Below, in pieces: positions 45,001 to 55,637 of a stretch of 64,000 bases of DNA. The notes beneath the pieces are model-generated. The model was not told the origin of the DNA. It saw only the letters and a program-made list of their open reading frames with translations, and did not search any database. The DNA lies in NCBI GenBank assembly GCA_963682175.1, contig OY821771.1:12275001-12339000 (forward strand), given 5' to 3'. Position 1 is the stretch's first letter. Every line of letters begins with the position of its first letter. A program made the position numbers and the translations under genes. The stretch is from Triglochin maritima (lineage: Eukaryota > Streptophyta > Magnoliopsida > Alismatales > Juncaginaceae).

Positions 45001-48000
45001 AGTACAACTTCTTACATGAAAAGGGACTTTGAAATCACTATCACCTAAAACATGTTCATAGTTTATAATTAAGCAACAAAAGGGATTTAAATCTTCTAAC
45101 CAACTAACAAAAAAGTTCAAATATTTGATATGATACAACCAAAATAGTTCTAGTTTTAATAACCAACCACCAAACAGAGCTTCATACATTCACATCAGAC
45201 CACCAAAAATGGGTTCAAACTTTTGCCACCAAGAACTCAAAATATAGACACCAAAAGGTTCAAATTTTGATATTCATATCAGAGTATCAGACCAACCACA
45301 ATGTTTCAAACTTAAAACTCAGAACCACCATACCATTAAAAGCTTCATTTCTGGGTACCAAATTCAATGGAGAAAGGTATAAAAAAAAATCAAACGAAGA
45401 GATAAATCTAATGTTGTGTTCAAACAGGAAATTAAGGAGTGAAAAGAAGAGAAACGGAGAAAAGATTCGAGAGCATTCACATTTCTCTTGTTTGGAGAAA
45501 AACTTATGGGGGTGTTTGGATAGAAGGGGTGGATAGACAGAAACAGAGACAAAAGAAGAGAACCAAATGTGATTTCTCTTCTTTGGTTTGGGTAGACAAA
45601 AAAATTAATTTCTCTTATTTGAACAAAAAATGGAAGGAAAAGAAAAGAAAAGGATTAAGCTGAATTGGCCAATCAACCATTTCCGTGTCCTAAACAAATA
45701 GATCTCTTAGTTCAATGGATCCCACTAACATCTAAAATTTTAACCTTCTAAACCTAAAATATGGAAGAAAAAAATGTTTAAAAAGTGCGACCAAGTTACC
45801 GATAAAAAATGCAACCAAGTTGAAAAATAACTCATTTATATTATAACTTACATAAGTTTAAGATGTAAAACAACATTGAAATATTCATAAATTTGGGAAA
45901 ACATATAAGTTCTGAAATCATTATAAATCACTTAGACAAAGATTTTTTATTATTTAAGACGCACTTCAAATATATTAGAATCCTAAAACAATAACATTGG
46001 TAAAGAACAATAAGAAATCAAAAACAAGGTCAAGGGGGTGAGGTGTGAAAAACACACACCTAAACTGAAAGGCACTCGGAGCAGGTACCCGTTGCTGACA
46101 ATAGCCAACAGGGGAAAGAAGGAAGAATCGGTGTTTGGGTGATGGAAAATCCACTGTGTTATTTTAGGATTATAGAGAATTTTGATATAACTAGAATGGT
46201 AATTTGCAAGGTTTTCAGAACCAGACCACCCGTCGAACCAACAACGTCAAAGGTTCAACCGAGGTCGGACCAGAATCGAACTGGTTGAACCGGTGACGTC
46301 AGCATGACGTTATAAATATATATTACAGATACAATAATCATATTTATTAAGAAAAAAATATTCAAAACATCTACAATATCAACATTTCTAGGGTTGGAGT
46401 ATAGGTTTAGGTTTGGTTTTTTTTTGGATATGTATTAATCGAATAACTGAATACATAATCAAAATAATAATAATAATTGGGTTTTTTCCTGAACCGGTGG
46501 TTGAACCGCCAGTTCAACCCGGTTCTCCCTAAAAAACGGTTTTGGGGAGCAAACCAGACCGGACAGGCCTCCGGTTCACGGTTGAACCGGTCGGACCGGT
46601 TTTCAGAACAGTGGTAATTTGGGAATGAAAAAATGATTCTACCGCTTCCTCTTCAATTTGAGGAGAAAGTTGAGAGGGCAATCTTGTAGAAGATTTTATT
46701 TTCATTTCTCTTCTAAAAAATCTATCTAGACAAGAGAAATTTAACTTTCTCTTCGTGTCCAAAAAAAGTTATTTGTTGTTGTGAGAGAGCCTAGTTTTAT
46801 CAACCAATCCCAATTACTCATAACTGTTGTGGGCCTATCTAATATAGACCGTAAGCAATCATGCATTCATGCATCGGACCTGATATCATTCTAAACAATT
46901 TTTACTCCATCACCCCAACTTAACTTGAACTTCGCCTATGTATGTTTTACATAGCTTGCCCAAGTCAGGATAGAGGGTTGTGAACCAACATATAAATTAA
47001 GCTAGTCCAATTGAAATGAAACTCAAAAGAAGTTTGTTGGGGGCATCACCCTCTTAGCAGGGTGTTGCATCTGGCCCTGGATGTAATGATTCAAAGTACA
47101 CAAGGGTCTCCAACTAGCTTTGGTTTAAAGGCTTTGTTGTTATTGTACTACAGTTTAACACGACAGCAATGGGTAACTCTTTAACATGTGACCAAAGCTT
47201 TGAGGAATAATTTTGATATAACTTCACCTTAGTACAGGTGAATTCATCTCCAAATTCAGTTTTCAAGGTGAAATTTTTTATGTTAAATCAACCCATTAAA
47301 TTACCAAAATAATCGATGTAGAATATCTACCATGAACCATAAATTTCCCGAAATCAAACACTAAAAGGATTGAAACTTCAACATCAACCCACCAAAAAAC
47401 ATCCAAAGGTTGACAACAGACCACGAAATGATTGAAACATTATCACCGTCTCCACAACGGGTGAGAGTTGTGACAGCACTAGAACCCAACCTCTACCAAC
47501 CTTGTGCAAACTAAAAACTAACGCCTAAGGCTAAGGAGTTCGACACCAAAGAGATCAAAACATTGCAACAACGAAAGAAAAGAAACTCATATTTTAACAC
47601 AAAACACCAAAGAGAACACAAGACGGATAGTAGTTTGAATTCCAGCACCAAACCACCAAAAGATCCAAACTTTACCACCAAAACCAAAACTCGAACCCTC
47701 ACCAGGGCAATGGCAAGCATCGATAGGCGTGACCTCGACGGGCACCATCTCCCCGCTAACCCCCGACCTAACCCACACCTTCTGCCTCACCCCGACCTCC
47801 AAAGCCCGGACCAGCCCCATGTCGAACCCAGGGAACCTGTGCGGGAGGAGGCGGGCGGAGACGGGGGAGCAGAAGAGGGGGCCTCGAGCCCAGTTAGCGG
47901 AGAGACCCTTGGTGTGGTCAGCATGGAGGTGGGTGAGGAAGTAGGCGTCGCTTGGGTCCGTCCACTTGTCGACGGAGATCGAGCTCCGACGGTCGCCGTG

Positions 48001-48003
48001 CAT
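42075..48003 (-). CDS. 5' exonuclease Apollo / SNM1-type DNA repair nuclease
   Basis: Four exons on -: 48003-47703, 44159-43951, 43342-43235, 42770-42075; all GT-AG with agreeing phases, giving 437 residues. A metallo-beta-lactamase/beta-CASP nuclease of the DCLRE1 family, which trims DNA 5' ends in interstrand cross-link repair and at telomeres; plant annotations call this form Apollo. Motifs: HLHADHTKGL (metal-binding HxHxDH, residues 25-30), CHCPG (metal-binding His, exon 1/2 border), FGCVLHTGDYRW (metal-binding Asp), LDILYLDNTYC (beta-CASP motif A), IVTSHPQHDIVIGIDTLGKE, IWVWPERL, RAVPRY, and VPYSDHSCFSE (motif C His). Exon 1 is GC-rich, as is common for plant first exons. Intron 1 is 3,543 bp and carries MITEs. 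All key residues are present and there is no break, so I expect a working gene. Confidence 0.93.
44502..44625. mobile_element. 124-bp hAT-type MITE in Apollo intron 1
   Basis: Ends TAAAGCTGGGTAACGGG and (on -) TAGAGGTGGGTACCGGG, with subterminal CGGGCCCGGCCCG. Flanking 8-mers CACTACAC and CACAAAAC match at 6 of 8. Confidence 0.65.
44626..47702. other. Rest of Apollo intron 1
   Basis: Apart from the two MITEs it is AT-rich. A duplicated CACACACGTTCCTATTTGTT lies at about 44860 and 44935, each followed by a TTGTTATGGGACATTGTG-like stretch. Purine-rich AGAAGAGAA blocks lie at 45430-45660. No exon recognised. Confidence 0.45.
46207..46613. mobile_element. 407-bp hAT-type MITE in Apollo intron 1
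   Basis: Ends CAAGGTTTTCAGAACC and (on -) CACTGTTCTGAAAACC, flanked by a perfect 8-bp duplication GTAATTTG (46199-46206, 46614-46621). Subterminal GAACCGGT/ACCGGTTC blocks. Non-coding. Confidence 0.85.
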
Positions 48004-48011
48004 CGCCGACG

Positions 48012-48036
48012 AGGGTTAGGGTTAGGGTTTGGGGCT
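48012..48036. promoter_or_regulatory. Telo-box-like element next to the Apollo start codon
   Basis: GAGGGTTAGGGTTAGGGTT holds two and a half TTAGGGT units about 10-30 bp upstream of the ATG (gene on -), where it reads AACCCTAACCCTAACCCTC. AAACCCTA telo-boxes occur in the 5' regions of many plant cell-cycle and ribosomal genes. Confidence 0.6.
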
Positions 48037-48628
48037 TTTGGGGGACTTAGCGGGAAAGAGTGGAGTAGTTTTTAAGGTTTTGGGGGGTTTTGAAATGTGT
48101 GGAAGATTGATAACTGGGAGGGAATGAGATGAAGAACATATTTCTGTTTGGACCCATTTTGTTTTGTTTGGTTTAGAGTTGGTCTTGTTTTTTGTGAATT
48201 TCCTATTCTCACGTTTACACAACCACATTTTTTTTCATGAATTATGCATCAATCTCACTTTATTCTCTGACTTTTAAACTTTAAAAGATCTTACCATTTC
48301 CGATGGAACTGGAACAATAGGCATCGCACCCTCACCTCAGGGTCAACTTTCTTTGTCTGATGTGTAGCACGAAAGTTTTTGTCTCTAGCTTGACCAAGGA
48401 TTTGATTGCTCCAAACCAGCTTCATTTGCTTTCGTTTTATAATATTTTGTCTCTATTAACTTTAAGAATCTACTATTTTTCCACAATATGAGGTTTGCGT
48501 TGTAAACCTAGTACCCTCGTAATACTAACTTTATGTGAATGGTATGATTAGATTGGAGGTATATTATTCGAATTTGGGATAGATTAACTCTCAATTCGAC
48601 CCAAATTCTAACAAATCTGATTTTTGAA

Positions 48629-48735
48629 TAACACTTCCAAAAGACAAATACAATAATCAAGGACAAAATGCTTGCACATTTAATTCATAACAATTGACAT
48701 ATAAAAGTAAAACTTTTAAAACACATTCCTTTCAA
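48629..48735. repeat. ~105-bp dispersed direct repeat, copy 1
   Basis: AACACTTCCAAAAGAC to AACACATTCCTTTCA. It recurs at 50172-50277 with about 12 differences. Non-coding; origin unknown. Confidence 0.75.
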
Positions 48736-48842
48736 AAAAATCTTTTATTAAATGACTCACATTACAAGCAACATCACCATACTTGAGTTTTTGCTTCAAG
48801 ACTTGACTCTAAGTTGTGGGATTGACCACTAAGCAATGTGAT

Positions 48843-49412
48843 TAGGGTTGTAAATGGGTTGGTTAAAAACCGTTTAACCGTCCTAACCGAACCGACGGGT
48901 AGGATCACGGGTTGTAAAAATCATAACCGTTTAATAAATGGGCGGATAATGTTACATGATTTAACCCGTCCATTTAACCGTTTAACCGCGAAACATAATG
49001 AATATATATAATATTTTGTTATATATATTATATACATATAATTGTTTGTATTATTATTGTCATTTTGTGTGGATGTTTGATGTTGTTTTATATGAATTTG
49101 TATATGTTTAGATTATGAATTTTTGGAAGTTTTGATTATAAAATTATGGATGTTACGATGTTTTTAACAAGTTTGACAAGTTTTTATCCATTTAACCATT
49201 TACCCAATTCTTATATCGATTTTAGTATCCATTAAGTTTTAACTATATAACCATTTAACCGCTCAAAACCGTTTAATTAAATTAAACCGGTAGGTTCATG
49301 GGTAGAGGTAAAAATAAACGGGTTTCAAACCGAACCGCGAACCGTTTAATTAGGTGGGTAGGGTCATGCGTAAGCTTTATTACCGCCCACGAACCACCCA
49401 TTTACAACCCTA
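48843..49412. mobile_element. 570-bp hAT-type MITE
   Basis: Perfect ends TAGGGTTGTAAATGGG and CCCATTTACAACCCTA with a perfect 8-bp duplication AATGTGAT (48835-48842, 49413-49420). Subterminal AACCGTTTAACCG blocks repeat in both orientations. No transposase. Confidence 0.92.
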
Positions 49413-49420
49413 AATGTGAT

Positions 49421-50377
49421 AGATTACAAGGGAAGATGAATAGTTCTATTTATATGCATGAAAAAAAACTGCAGACAATCCCTCGACGTGGGACTAATGA
49501 AACATTCCCAGAATAGACATAAACACATAACCCATATCCGGGCAAAACCGGGTCAGATTATGAGAAAAACGGACCGCCAATTGGCAGTCACTTTTTCCCG
49601 GATCCGACCCATTTTCAGATATCTTTTTTAGTTTTTCAATTCTTCACATGGGGTGCACTCAGATCTGTTATTGGAATTTAGGTCAGAATTTAATTGTCAA
49701 AATACTCCTCATGATGGTGTGAAGTTTCTTGATTTGCTTATTGGTCGTTTTGATTTACATTCGGGTCATTCTCTCTTGCATATCAGTCCATAAATATCAC
49801 AATTCAGTCTTTTTTCTTGCTTTCAGGTTCTTTTGTGTCTCTTCTTTTCACTTGTTTTATTCTTGAAACTTAAACATAAAACGCGTTATGTAGCATTGCA
49901 TATGTTAAAAATAGAGGATATATGACACAAATATATGCATGATAAAATGTCAATCAATAGCTTTTGACAATAATCAAATTGAACAATTATTATGTGAAAA
50001 TACATGTCTCATATCTTAGGATTCAAGATACAGTGAAAACATTAATGACACATAACACAAATCTATAATGTTTCACAAATATAATGAAACCATGATTGTG
50101 AATAACTTTTGATTTATGTAAATCATTATGTTTTAGAGCTCTACAGTTAAGAACCAAAATACTCTTCCTTAACACTTCTAAAAGACGAATACAATGATCA
50201 AGGAATAAAATATTTGCACATCCAATTCATAATAATTGACATATAAAAGTAAAACTTTTAGAACACATTCCTCTCAGTAACATCTCTGTCGTCGCACTAC
50301 GACTATGACGAACCATGATTGCAGATCTTGACCTGCACGACGATCACTTGAGAATGATGGAAAGCAGGAAGATGATT
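49421..50377. other. Intergenic DNA, nothing further
   Basis: AT-rich; apart from the second copy of the 105-bp repeat no feature recognised. Confidence 0.45.
50172..50277. repeat. ~105-bp dispersed direct repeat, copy 2
   Basis: Second copy of the 48629-48735 repeat, in the same orientation, 1.5 kb away; the hAT MITE at 48843 lies between the copies. Confidence 0.75.
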
Positions 50378-50379
50378 GT

Positions 50380-50383
<4 letters not shown>

Positions 50384-50432
<49 letters not shown>
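50384..50432. repeat. (TA)n microsatellite, left
   Basis: About 24 TA units up to the left end of the MITE at 50434. Confidence 0.95.
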
Positions 50433-50433
<1 letters not shown>

Positions 50434-50436
<3 letters not shown>

Positions 50437-50635
50437 GAATTCTCTAGTGAGCCCAAAGCTCAACTTTTCTAAATTAAGCCCCCACAATATCCACCACTCA
50501 TTTCAAATTGTAAGGTAGATTAAGAAAAAAACGGTTATGCTAATGAATGGTGAGATTAACTGTAAATAAGATCCAATGGTGAGATTGTAGGGGGCTTAAA
50601 CTAAATTTGATGAGCCCTGGGCTCACTAGAGTTTG

Positions 50636-50640
<5 letters not shown>
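50434..50640. mobile_element. ~207-bp MITE inserted in a TA microsatellite
   Basis: Left CAGGAATTCTCTAGTGAGCC and right (on -) AGGGTCAAACTCTAGTGAGC, followed on each side by CCAAAGCTCA or CCAGGGCTCA, form inverted ends. It is embedded in (TA)n on both sides, so the target duplication cannot be told from the repeat. Confidence 0.7.

Positions 50641-50700
<60 letters not shown>
50641..50700. repeat. (TA)n microsatellite, right
   Basis: 30 TA units directly after the MITE. Confidence 0.95.
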
Positions 50701-50702
<2 letters not shown>

Positions 50703-50704
<2 letters not shown>

Positions 50705-50880
50705 TTGCAACCGCCACAATAGTTGAGAACATGATCTTAGTGGTTTCACAAAATTTGCAACCGCCAAAAAGATTTTTTTTTTACAACTCAACATTTGGAT
50801 AATTGAGAACATTGTCTAAGTGGTTCCACAAAATTTGCAACCGTCGATAACAAATTTTCTTTACAACTCAACATTAGATT
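50703..50880. repeat. Short tandem repeat with TTTGCAACCG core
   Basis: Three copies of a unit with TTGAGAACAT, GGTTYCACAAAATTTGCAAC and ACAACTCAACATT, about 60-65 bp each. The stretch from here to 51773 holds nothing else I can name. Confidence 0.55.
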
Positions 50881-51773
50881 TTAATTTAATATTAATTGGG
50901 TTTAACCCCAATATTCAATATTTCAACGCTAGAAGTTACATGGAGGATGAACTTTGAAGTGCGGTGAGTAGGGGTCTAACCTGCAGAGTGCAGACCTGCT
51001 GGGCCCGCAAAAGAAGGTGTAAAATAACATGGATCAGTCTAAGGGAATTTATTTCGTTGGGATGGATTGGAAGGAATAGACATGTCAGATTGGCTATTTA
51101 TGTTTGAGTGGAACATAATTTCACTTTTCTTTAGTTCGGTCTTGCTTGTTGTAGATATCAGGGCTCCGCTTCCAAGCTCGGAAAGTTTGAACTGAATATT
51201 GAGTCATATATTACGTTGGGTCGGATTGAAAAGATTGAATTCAAATAACAAAAAATATATATACGACTACGTTAAATAAATATCGAACATTTTAGAGAAC
51301 TATATGATATGAATTAATCTTAATGCATTCTTACTAGAGATTAGAAAAGATAAAGAGTCGCGTACAAACAATTCATGGCTTTCAATCCAGTTTGTAGTAT
51401 AATGAACACCTTCGGTAGCTTCCAACAGAAGAGAGAAACAAATAGCATCAGTTTTCACTAACAAGGAATGCCAAAAGTCAAACAGATTCATATTAAGTTG
51501 GTAACTTAAATCACCATAACATTTTCACAGATTCTAAAGAAATTCATTAGCAAATCTTTATAAATGACACGTTTGAAATCCTAAATTAAACTTTCACCAT
51601 TCAAACGCAACCTTAAAGGTCAAAGTGGAATTTACAACCTCAACTCCGTTGCTGGAGTGTTACATTTCTAAAATCGATCTTTAGAAGTGGAAAAAGAAAA
51701 TGTACAAGCAAGAATATCTGTTCCATTCTGCTGCAACCAAGCATGTTTTGGAAGGAAGAAATCGGAAAAGAAG

Positions 51774-52193
51774 TTAGTTGTCGGGGTCTAATAGAGGAGA
51801 AAACAACATTAGATCTTGTGGGTGTGGAAGCATATTAGAGTGCATCATCTCCGTCTCCTGAAGCATATATCTGCATGAAAGTAAAAAAAAAGTGTCAAGT
51901 TAATAAACTGCAGGATGAGTTATCGAGACATGTCGTGGTATTAAGGTCTAACTCAGAATTCAACAGCACAAAGTTCAAATTTCACTCAGTTCATTCATTA
52001 TTTTTTGGAATATCTGAGAAGCACAATACTGTATAGTTATCGACGACTCTGCTTTGAGTTAAGCTATACATGGATAGTCCAATGGATACTATAAGTTTAT
52101 CTCTGGTGGAAGATTTGGGTATTTCCCGTACTGCAAACCTCGATGAGCTGATGGAACCCCTAAATGTTGATGATTAATCAAAGTTTGAAGCAA
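51774..52193 (-). CDS. Two terminal exons of an unidentified gene
   Basis: Candidate exons 52193-52132 and 51870-51774 on -. The first reads LLQTLINHQHLGVPSAHRGL, then a donor GTACGG leaving CA. The second, after a strong acceptor (TTTTTTTTTACTTTCATGCAG split as T9, ACTTTC, ATGCAG), supplies A to complete a Gln codon and reads YMLQETEMMHSNMLPHPQDL, then MLFSPLLDPDN and a stop. The matching phase and protein-like composition are the support. A stop lies directly upstream of exon 1, whose acceptor is weak. I do not recognise the family and could not find upstream exons; the PIF element at 52995-54587 may sit in one of its introns. Confidence 0.3.
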
Positions 52194-52991
52194 CTTTTAA
52201 TTTCTTGATTCTAAAGGCTAAAATCCATGCACAAGTCTTTCCAACATAACTTTGTAATGTTGTGGTTACCAAGTCACACAACTAATCTAAAATAAGTATA
52301 AAAAAGTTATATATTTCTAAGGGAAGCAAATCTAAAAGAAATGCGCTAAATAATTAAATCTATATATACCAAAGAAAAGTAGAAAACACATAAGATAACC
52401 AAAATAAAAAATATCAACTGTAGGGGATATGAGACCAAGCACCATCTAGTTTGGCTCCCGTGAAAAGGAAGTTGATGCCAAAGTGAGAAAAAACAAATTG
52501 AAGAAAAGTTTCAGGAATTTGTAATGATATGTTGTATAAAAATGTATTTCAGAGTTCAGACAACTATTTGTTCAGACATAAATTGTAATTTTTACTGAAT
52601 GACCCCTGAAAACGCATACCTACCACACAAAAAAGAAGGATTTCAAATGAGCTAAATCAATTATGAGGAAAGATTTAAAGAAAGCAATATTTATATGACT
52701 GAGTGACCAAACCCCTTGATCGGAATTTCACTTTGCAGAAAGCAGCTTGCTTTTTTGCCCATCAATAGCATTACTAGGAGTCCAGGAGTGTAGAGCTGTC
52801 CTACCATATTATGGGAGACGTAGGAGGGTAGAGCTGTCCTACCATCTTATGGAGGGCTCAACCTTGGACCCCAAATCTGTCCTTGTATGTTTCTTTCATA
52901 AAATGATTTCTGTCCTAAATCATTGAACAAGCAGAGCTTGAGAACGTCCACGAAGGGGATTAGAAGATTGGCACGTCAGTCATTATCCATC
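52194..52991. other. Intergenic or intronic DNA
   Basis: Nothing firm. A 20-bp block GTAGAGCTGTCCTACCAT, followed by MTTATG, is duplicated at about 52792 and 52832. Confidence 0.4.
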
Positions 52992-53195
52992 TAAGACCAT
53001 CCGCAGCAACGATCTAGGTCATCCGGACGACCTATGTCCTCCACTCTCTCTCTCTTCTTTCTCTTACTATCACGTCATCATGACTCAACCTCTTATTTCT
53101 CCCATGCTATTCACCGTTTAACCATGACCTATGTCATCCCACTCTCTTTCCTCCACATCATTAATCTTTTTCTCAATATTTATTATATTCCAAAA

Positions 53196-53974
53196 TCATT
53201 TAACCACGACTTGATCATACACAGGATTTTCAGCAAAATAATCAGAAATAAGACGACGGTAACTTTCTTCCCAATCTCTATCGGGGTTTTGGGTTGTAGC
53301 ACGCCGTCGCCTTTAGGGGTGCACATGGGTTGGGTTCAACCCGAAACCCAACCCGAACCCGACTGGTCGGGTCGGGTTGGGTCGGGTTGAGGAGGGGTTC
53401 GGGTCGGGTCGGGTTGGGAAAATCAAAAACCCGAATTTTCGGGTCGGGTTCGGGTTGAGGGGGTCGGGTTGACCCAACCCAACCCGAACCCGATTTTTAT
53501 TTTTATTTTTATTTATTTTTATTTTTTTTTTTATTTTTTTTTTATTTTTTTCCCAAATAAACCCGATCCAACCCGACCCAACCCGAAAATAAACCCGACC
53601 CAACCCGAAAATAACCTCGATTCAACCCAACCCAACCCAAAAATTTCCAAATTCGGGTTCAACCCGACCCAACCCGAAAATTTCGGGTCGGGTTGGGTTG
53701 AACCCGAACCGGTTCGGGTTCGGGTTCGGGTTGGATTTTTTCCCAACCCGAAAATTTCGGGTTGGGTCGGGTTGAGGCCCAAACCCGACCCAACCCGACC
53801 CATGTGCACCCCTAGTCGCCTTGGAGCCTCACGACTCCGTCCACGAGTCGCCATACTAGTCGCCCGACGCTCAAGCTCTTCGAGTGCTTCTGTTCTTACT
53901 TGCCTCCAAAACTCATCGAAGGCATCGTCAGAGGAGGAGTAGTAGGTCGCTCGGTATCTTAAATTAGAGTTCAT
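53196..53974 (-). pseudogene. N-terminal PIF/Harbinger transposase remnant
   Basis: The frame starts at MNSNLRYRATYYSSSDD and reads to REAPRRL at the MITE's right edge. Beyond the MITE the same frame resumes as RRRATTQNPDRDW, YRRLISDYFAENPVYDQV and stops at TGA 53198-53196. 'RLxxDYFxENPVY' is the conserved block just before the DDE domain in plant Harbinger transposases. With the MITE and one target copy removed, the frame is continuous, so the gene was open when the MITE landed. The DDE domain has been deleted. Confidence 0.75.
53314..53814. mobile_element. 501-bp hAT-type MITE nested in the PIF element
   Basis: Perfect ends TAGGGGTGCACATGGGT and ACCCATGTGCACCCCTA with a perfect 8-bp duplication GTCGCCTT (53306-53313, 53815-53822). 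The inside is almost wholly built of CGGGTTGGGT/ACCCAACCCG repeats around a T-rich core, so it can fold into one long hairpin. Pro/Asn-rich frames inside are repeat artefacts. Confidence 0.95.
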
Positions 53975-54039
53975 TGAATTAGATATGTTTGACGTGATAT
54001 GTTTTACACTTCCTTACTTATAATGTTGATCTAACAATC

Positions 54040-54190
54040 TACAGTATGCGCGTGATGACTTATCTTTTCGATCTGACAATCTACAGTACGCACGTGATGT
54101 CTTATCTTGTCCGACTAACAATCTACAGTACGCATGTGATGTCTTATCTTGCCGGTCTGACAATCTACAGTACGTGCGTGATACCTTTAC
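54040..54190. repeat. 42-bp tandem repeat, ~3.5 copies
   Basis: The unit ACAATCTACAGTACGCACGT then GATGTCTTATCTTGTCGGTCTG is repeated about 3.5 times with few differences, inside the PIF element upstream of its transposase start. Confidence 0.85.
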
Positions 54191-54671
54191 TCTGACCGAA
54201 TTCAAATATTGTCTGGGAATATAATTATCTTCAAACCATTTTGGGGATATAATTATCTTCTATTGAAGTTCTTTTAAATAAAATTTAATAAATATTCACC
54301 AATTTACAAAATAATACTCCAAATCATAATCGTAATCCTGATTATTATCAAAATATAACTACAACTACTTAACCCCTAATTATTTATCAAAATATAAACC
54401 CTTAATTATAAAAAACAAATACCAAAACAAAACCAAAAGCAAAAAAATAAATTCAAAACAAAAAAAAAACCCGATCGACGACCCGGTCGTGCCACGACCG
54501 GGTCGTCCCTGGCCACAACCGCGGATGACCGGGTCGTCCGCGGTCGTGTGGGGTCATCCGCGGGAGATGACCCCGTTAAGGATGGCCTAAGTAAGGAGAG
54601 GTCTACCCACATGTCCTAATTACTCTTTCAGACTTCCAGGAAAATGACCTCACAGAAAAAAAAGGCCAAGG

Positions 54672-54888
54672 AAAAAGTAACCAACCTATGTCTATAAAAC
54701 ATATGGCAAGAACAGATAGGAAAGAGATAAACTGCAGTCCACACGAGGGGAAAAAACAATAGCAACAAAAAGGTATGAAGGAAAAAGCCAACCTATGCCT
54801 ATAAAACAAATGGCAAAAACAGATAGGAAAGAGACAAACTGCAGGTCCACATCAGGGAAAAAACAATAGCAACCAAAAGGATTGAACC
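54672..54888. repeat. ~108-bp tandem duplication
   Basis: Two copies of a unit with CCAACCTATGYCTATAAAAC, ATGGCAA, AACAGATAGGAAAGAGA, AACTGCAG and GGGAAAAAACAATAGCAAC. No function evident. The remaining sequence to 55637 holds nothing I recognise. Confidence 0.8.
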
Positions 54889-55637
54889 ACATGCAACAAA
54901 CAAGTAGGTCAATGATCAGGAGCTCAGAGCATAGTACATGAGAATTTGAATGGCCATGCTGTGACATGTATGTTGTCTTGAATCTTCTATAGGTAGGAGA
55001 CCTCAGCTGTGATGAGGTGGTCTTTATGCCTTGAGAAGATTAAACTACCCACCTTACATGTGTCCAAAGGAGGGAGGGGAAGAGCATTAGTGGTCCAGAA
55101 GGCAATGCTATTAATTTATTATTCATCTAAAGCAAGAGAGATCAAACAAAACTAGTGTATACTTAATTCTTCTATCATTCTATGGATTGACATTTTCTAA
55201 TGAACTGATAAAATAACTCGTGCAATTAGAATCCTCGGATTTTGGATTTCATTCAGGAAGTGTGACGTGAACAGAACCAATTTAAAAGCCCATTAGGCAT
55301 CTTCTTTCATTTAATGCACACTAGAAGCATAAACAGACAGCCAAATGCCAACATTTAATACTGAGGTCCCTTAGGCTTTCACCTTTAAGTTAACTCGAAG
55401 AACAACTCCTCATTTGATCTTTTCAAGAAGTAACACGTCACCTGGAGGTGTTACATTCGGAATTCATGTATGCTTGTGCATATTGATAGACTGGTGCTTC
55501 AACTTCTGCGCTAAATTCATTAACATGATCAAACTAGAATACAACGAAAATGAAAGATATGGGAAAATCAAAACTGTCAACAAGGAAGACACACAAGAAG
55601 ATGCATTTGAAACAATCAACACTCGAAAAATTACCAG

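Larger units (their letters stand above)
48004..48842. other. Upstream region of the Apollo gene
   Basis: The Apollo promoter should lie here (gene on -). A GTTAGGGTTAGGGTTTGGG telomere-like (telo-box) stretch sits at 48016-48035, directly beside the start codon on the upstream side. Copy 1 of a ~105-bp direct repeat is at 48629-48735. Confidence 0.45.
52995..54587 (-). mobile_element. PIF/Harbinger element, deleted, interrupted by a hAT MITE
   Basis: Ends GACCATCCGCAGCAACG and (on -) GGCCATCCTTAACGGGG, with a second matching block GGTCATCCGGACGACC and GTCATCTCCCGCGGATGACC. It is flanked by TAA on both sides (52992-52994, 54588-54590), the 3-bp duplication of PIF/Harbinger elements. It holds the first part of a transposase frame and a 42-bp tandem array; the catalytic part is absent, so it is non-autonomous. 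Confidence 0.82.

Noticed and set aside
47563..48075. 170-codon + frame opposite Apollo exon 1
   Set aside because: Shadow of a GC-rich exon whose - strand carries the HLHADH and CHCPG motifs.
53313..53974. Pro/Asn/Thr-rich frames of 96-157 codons
   Set aside because: Translation of the repeat interior of the nested hAT MITE.
54014..54205. Frame with repeated SRAYCRLSD-like units
   Set aside because: Product of a 42-bp tandem repeat (a multiple of three); not a repeat protein gene.
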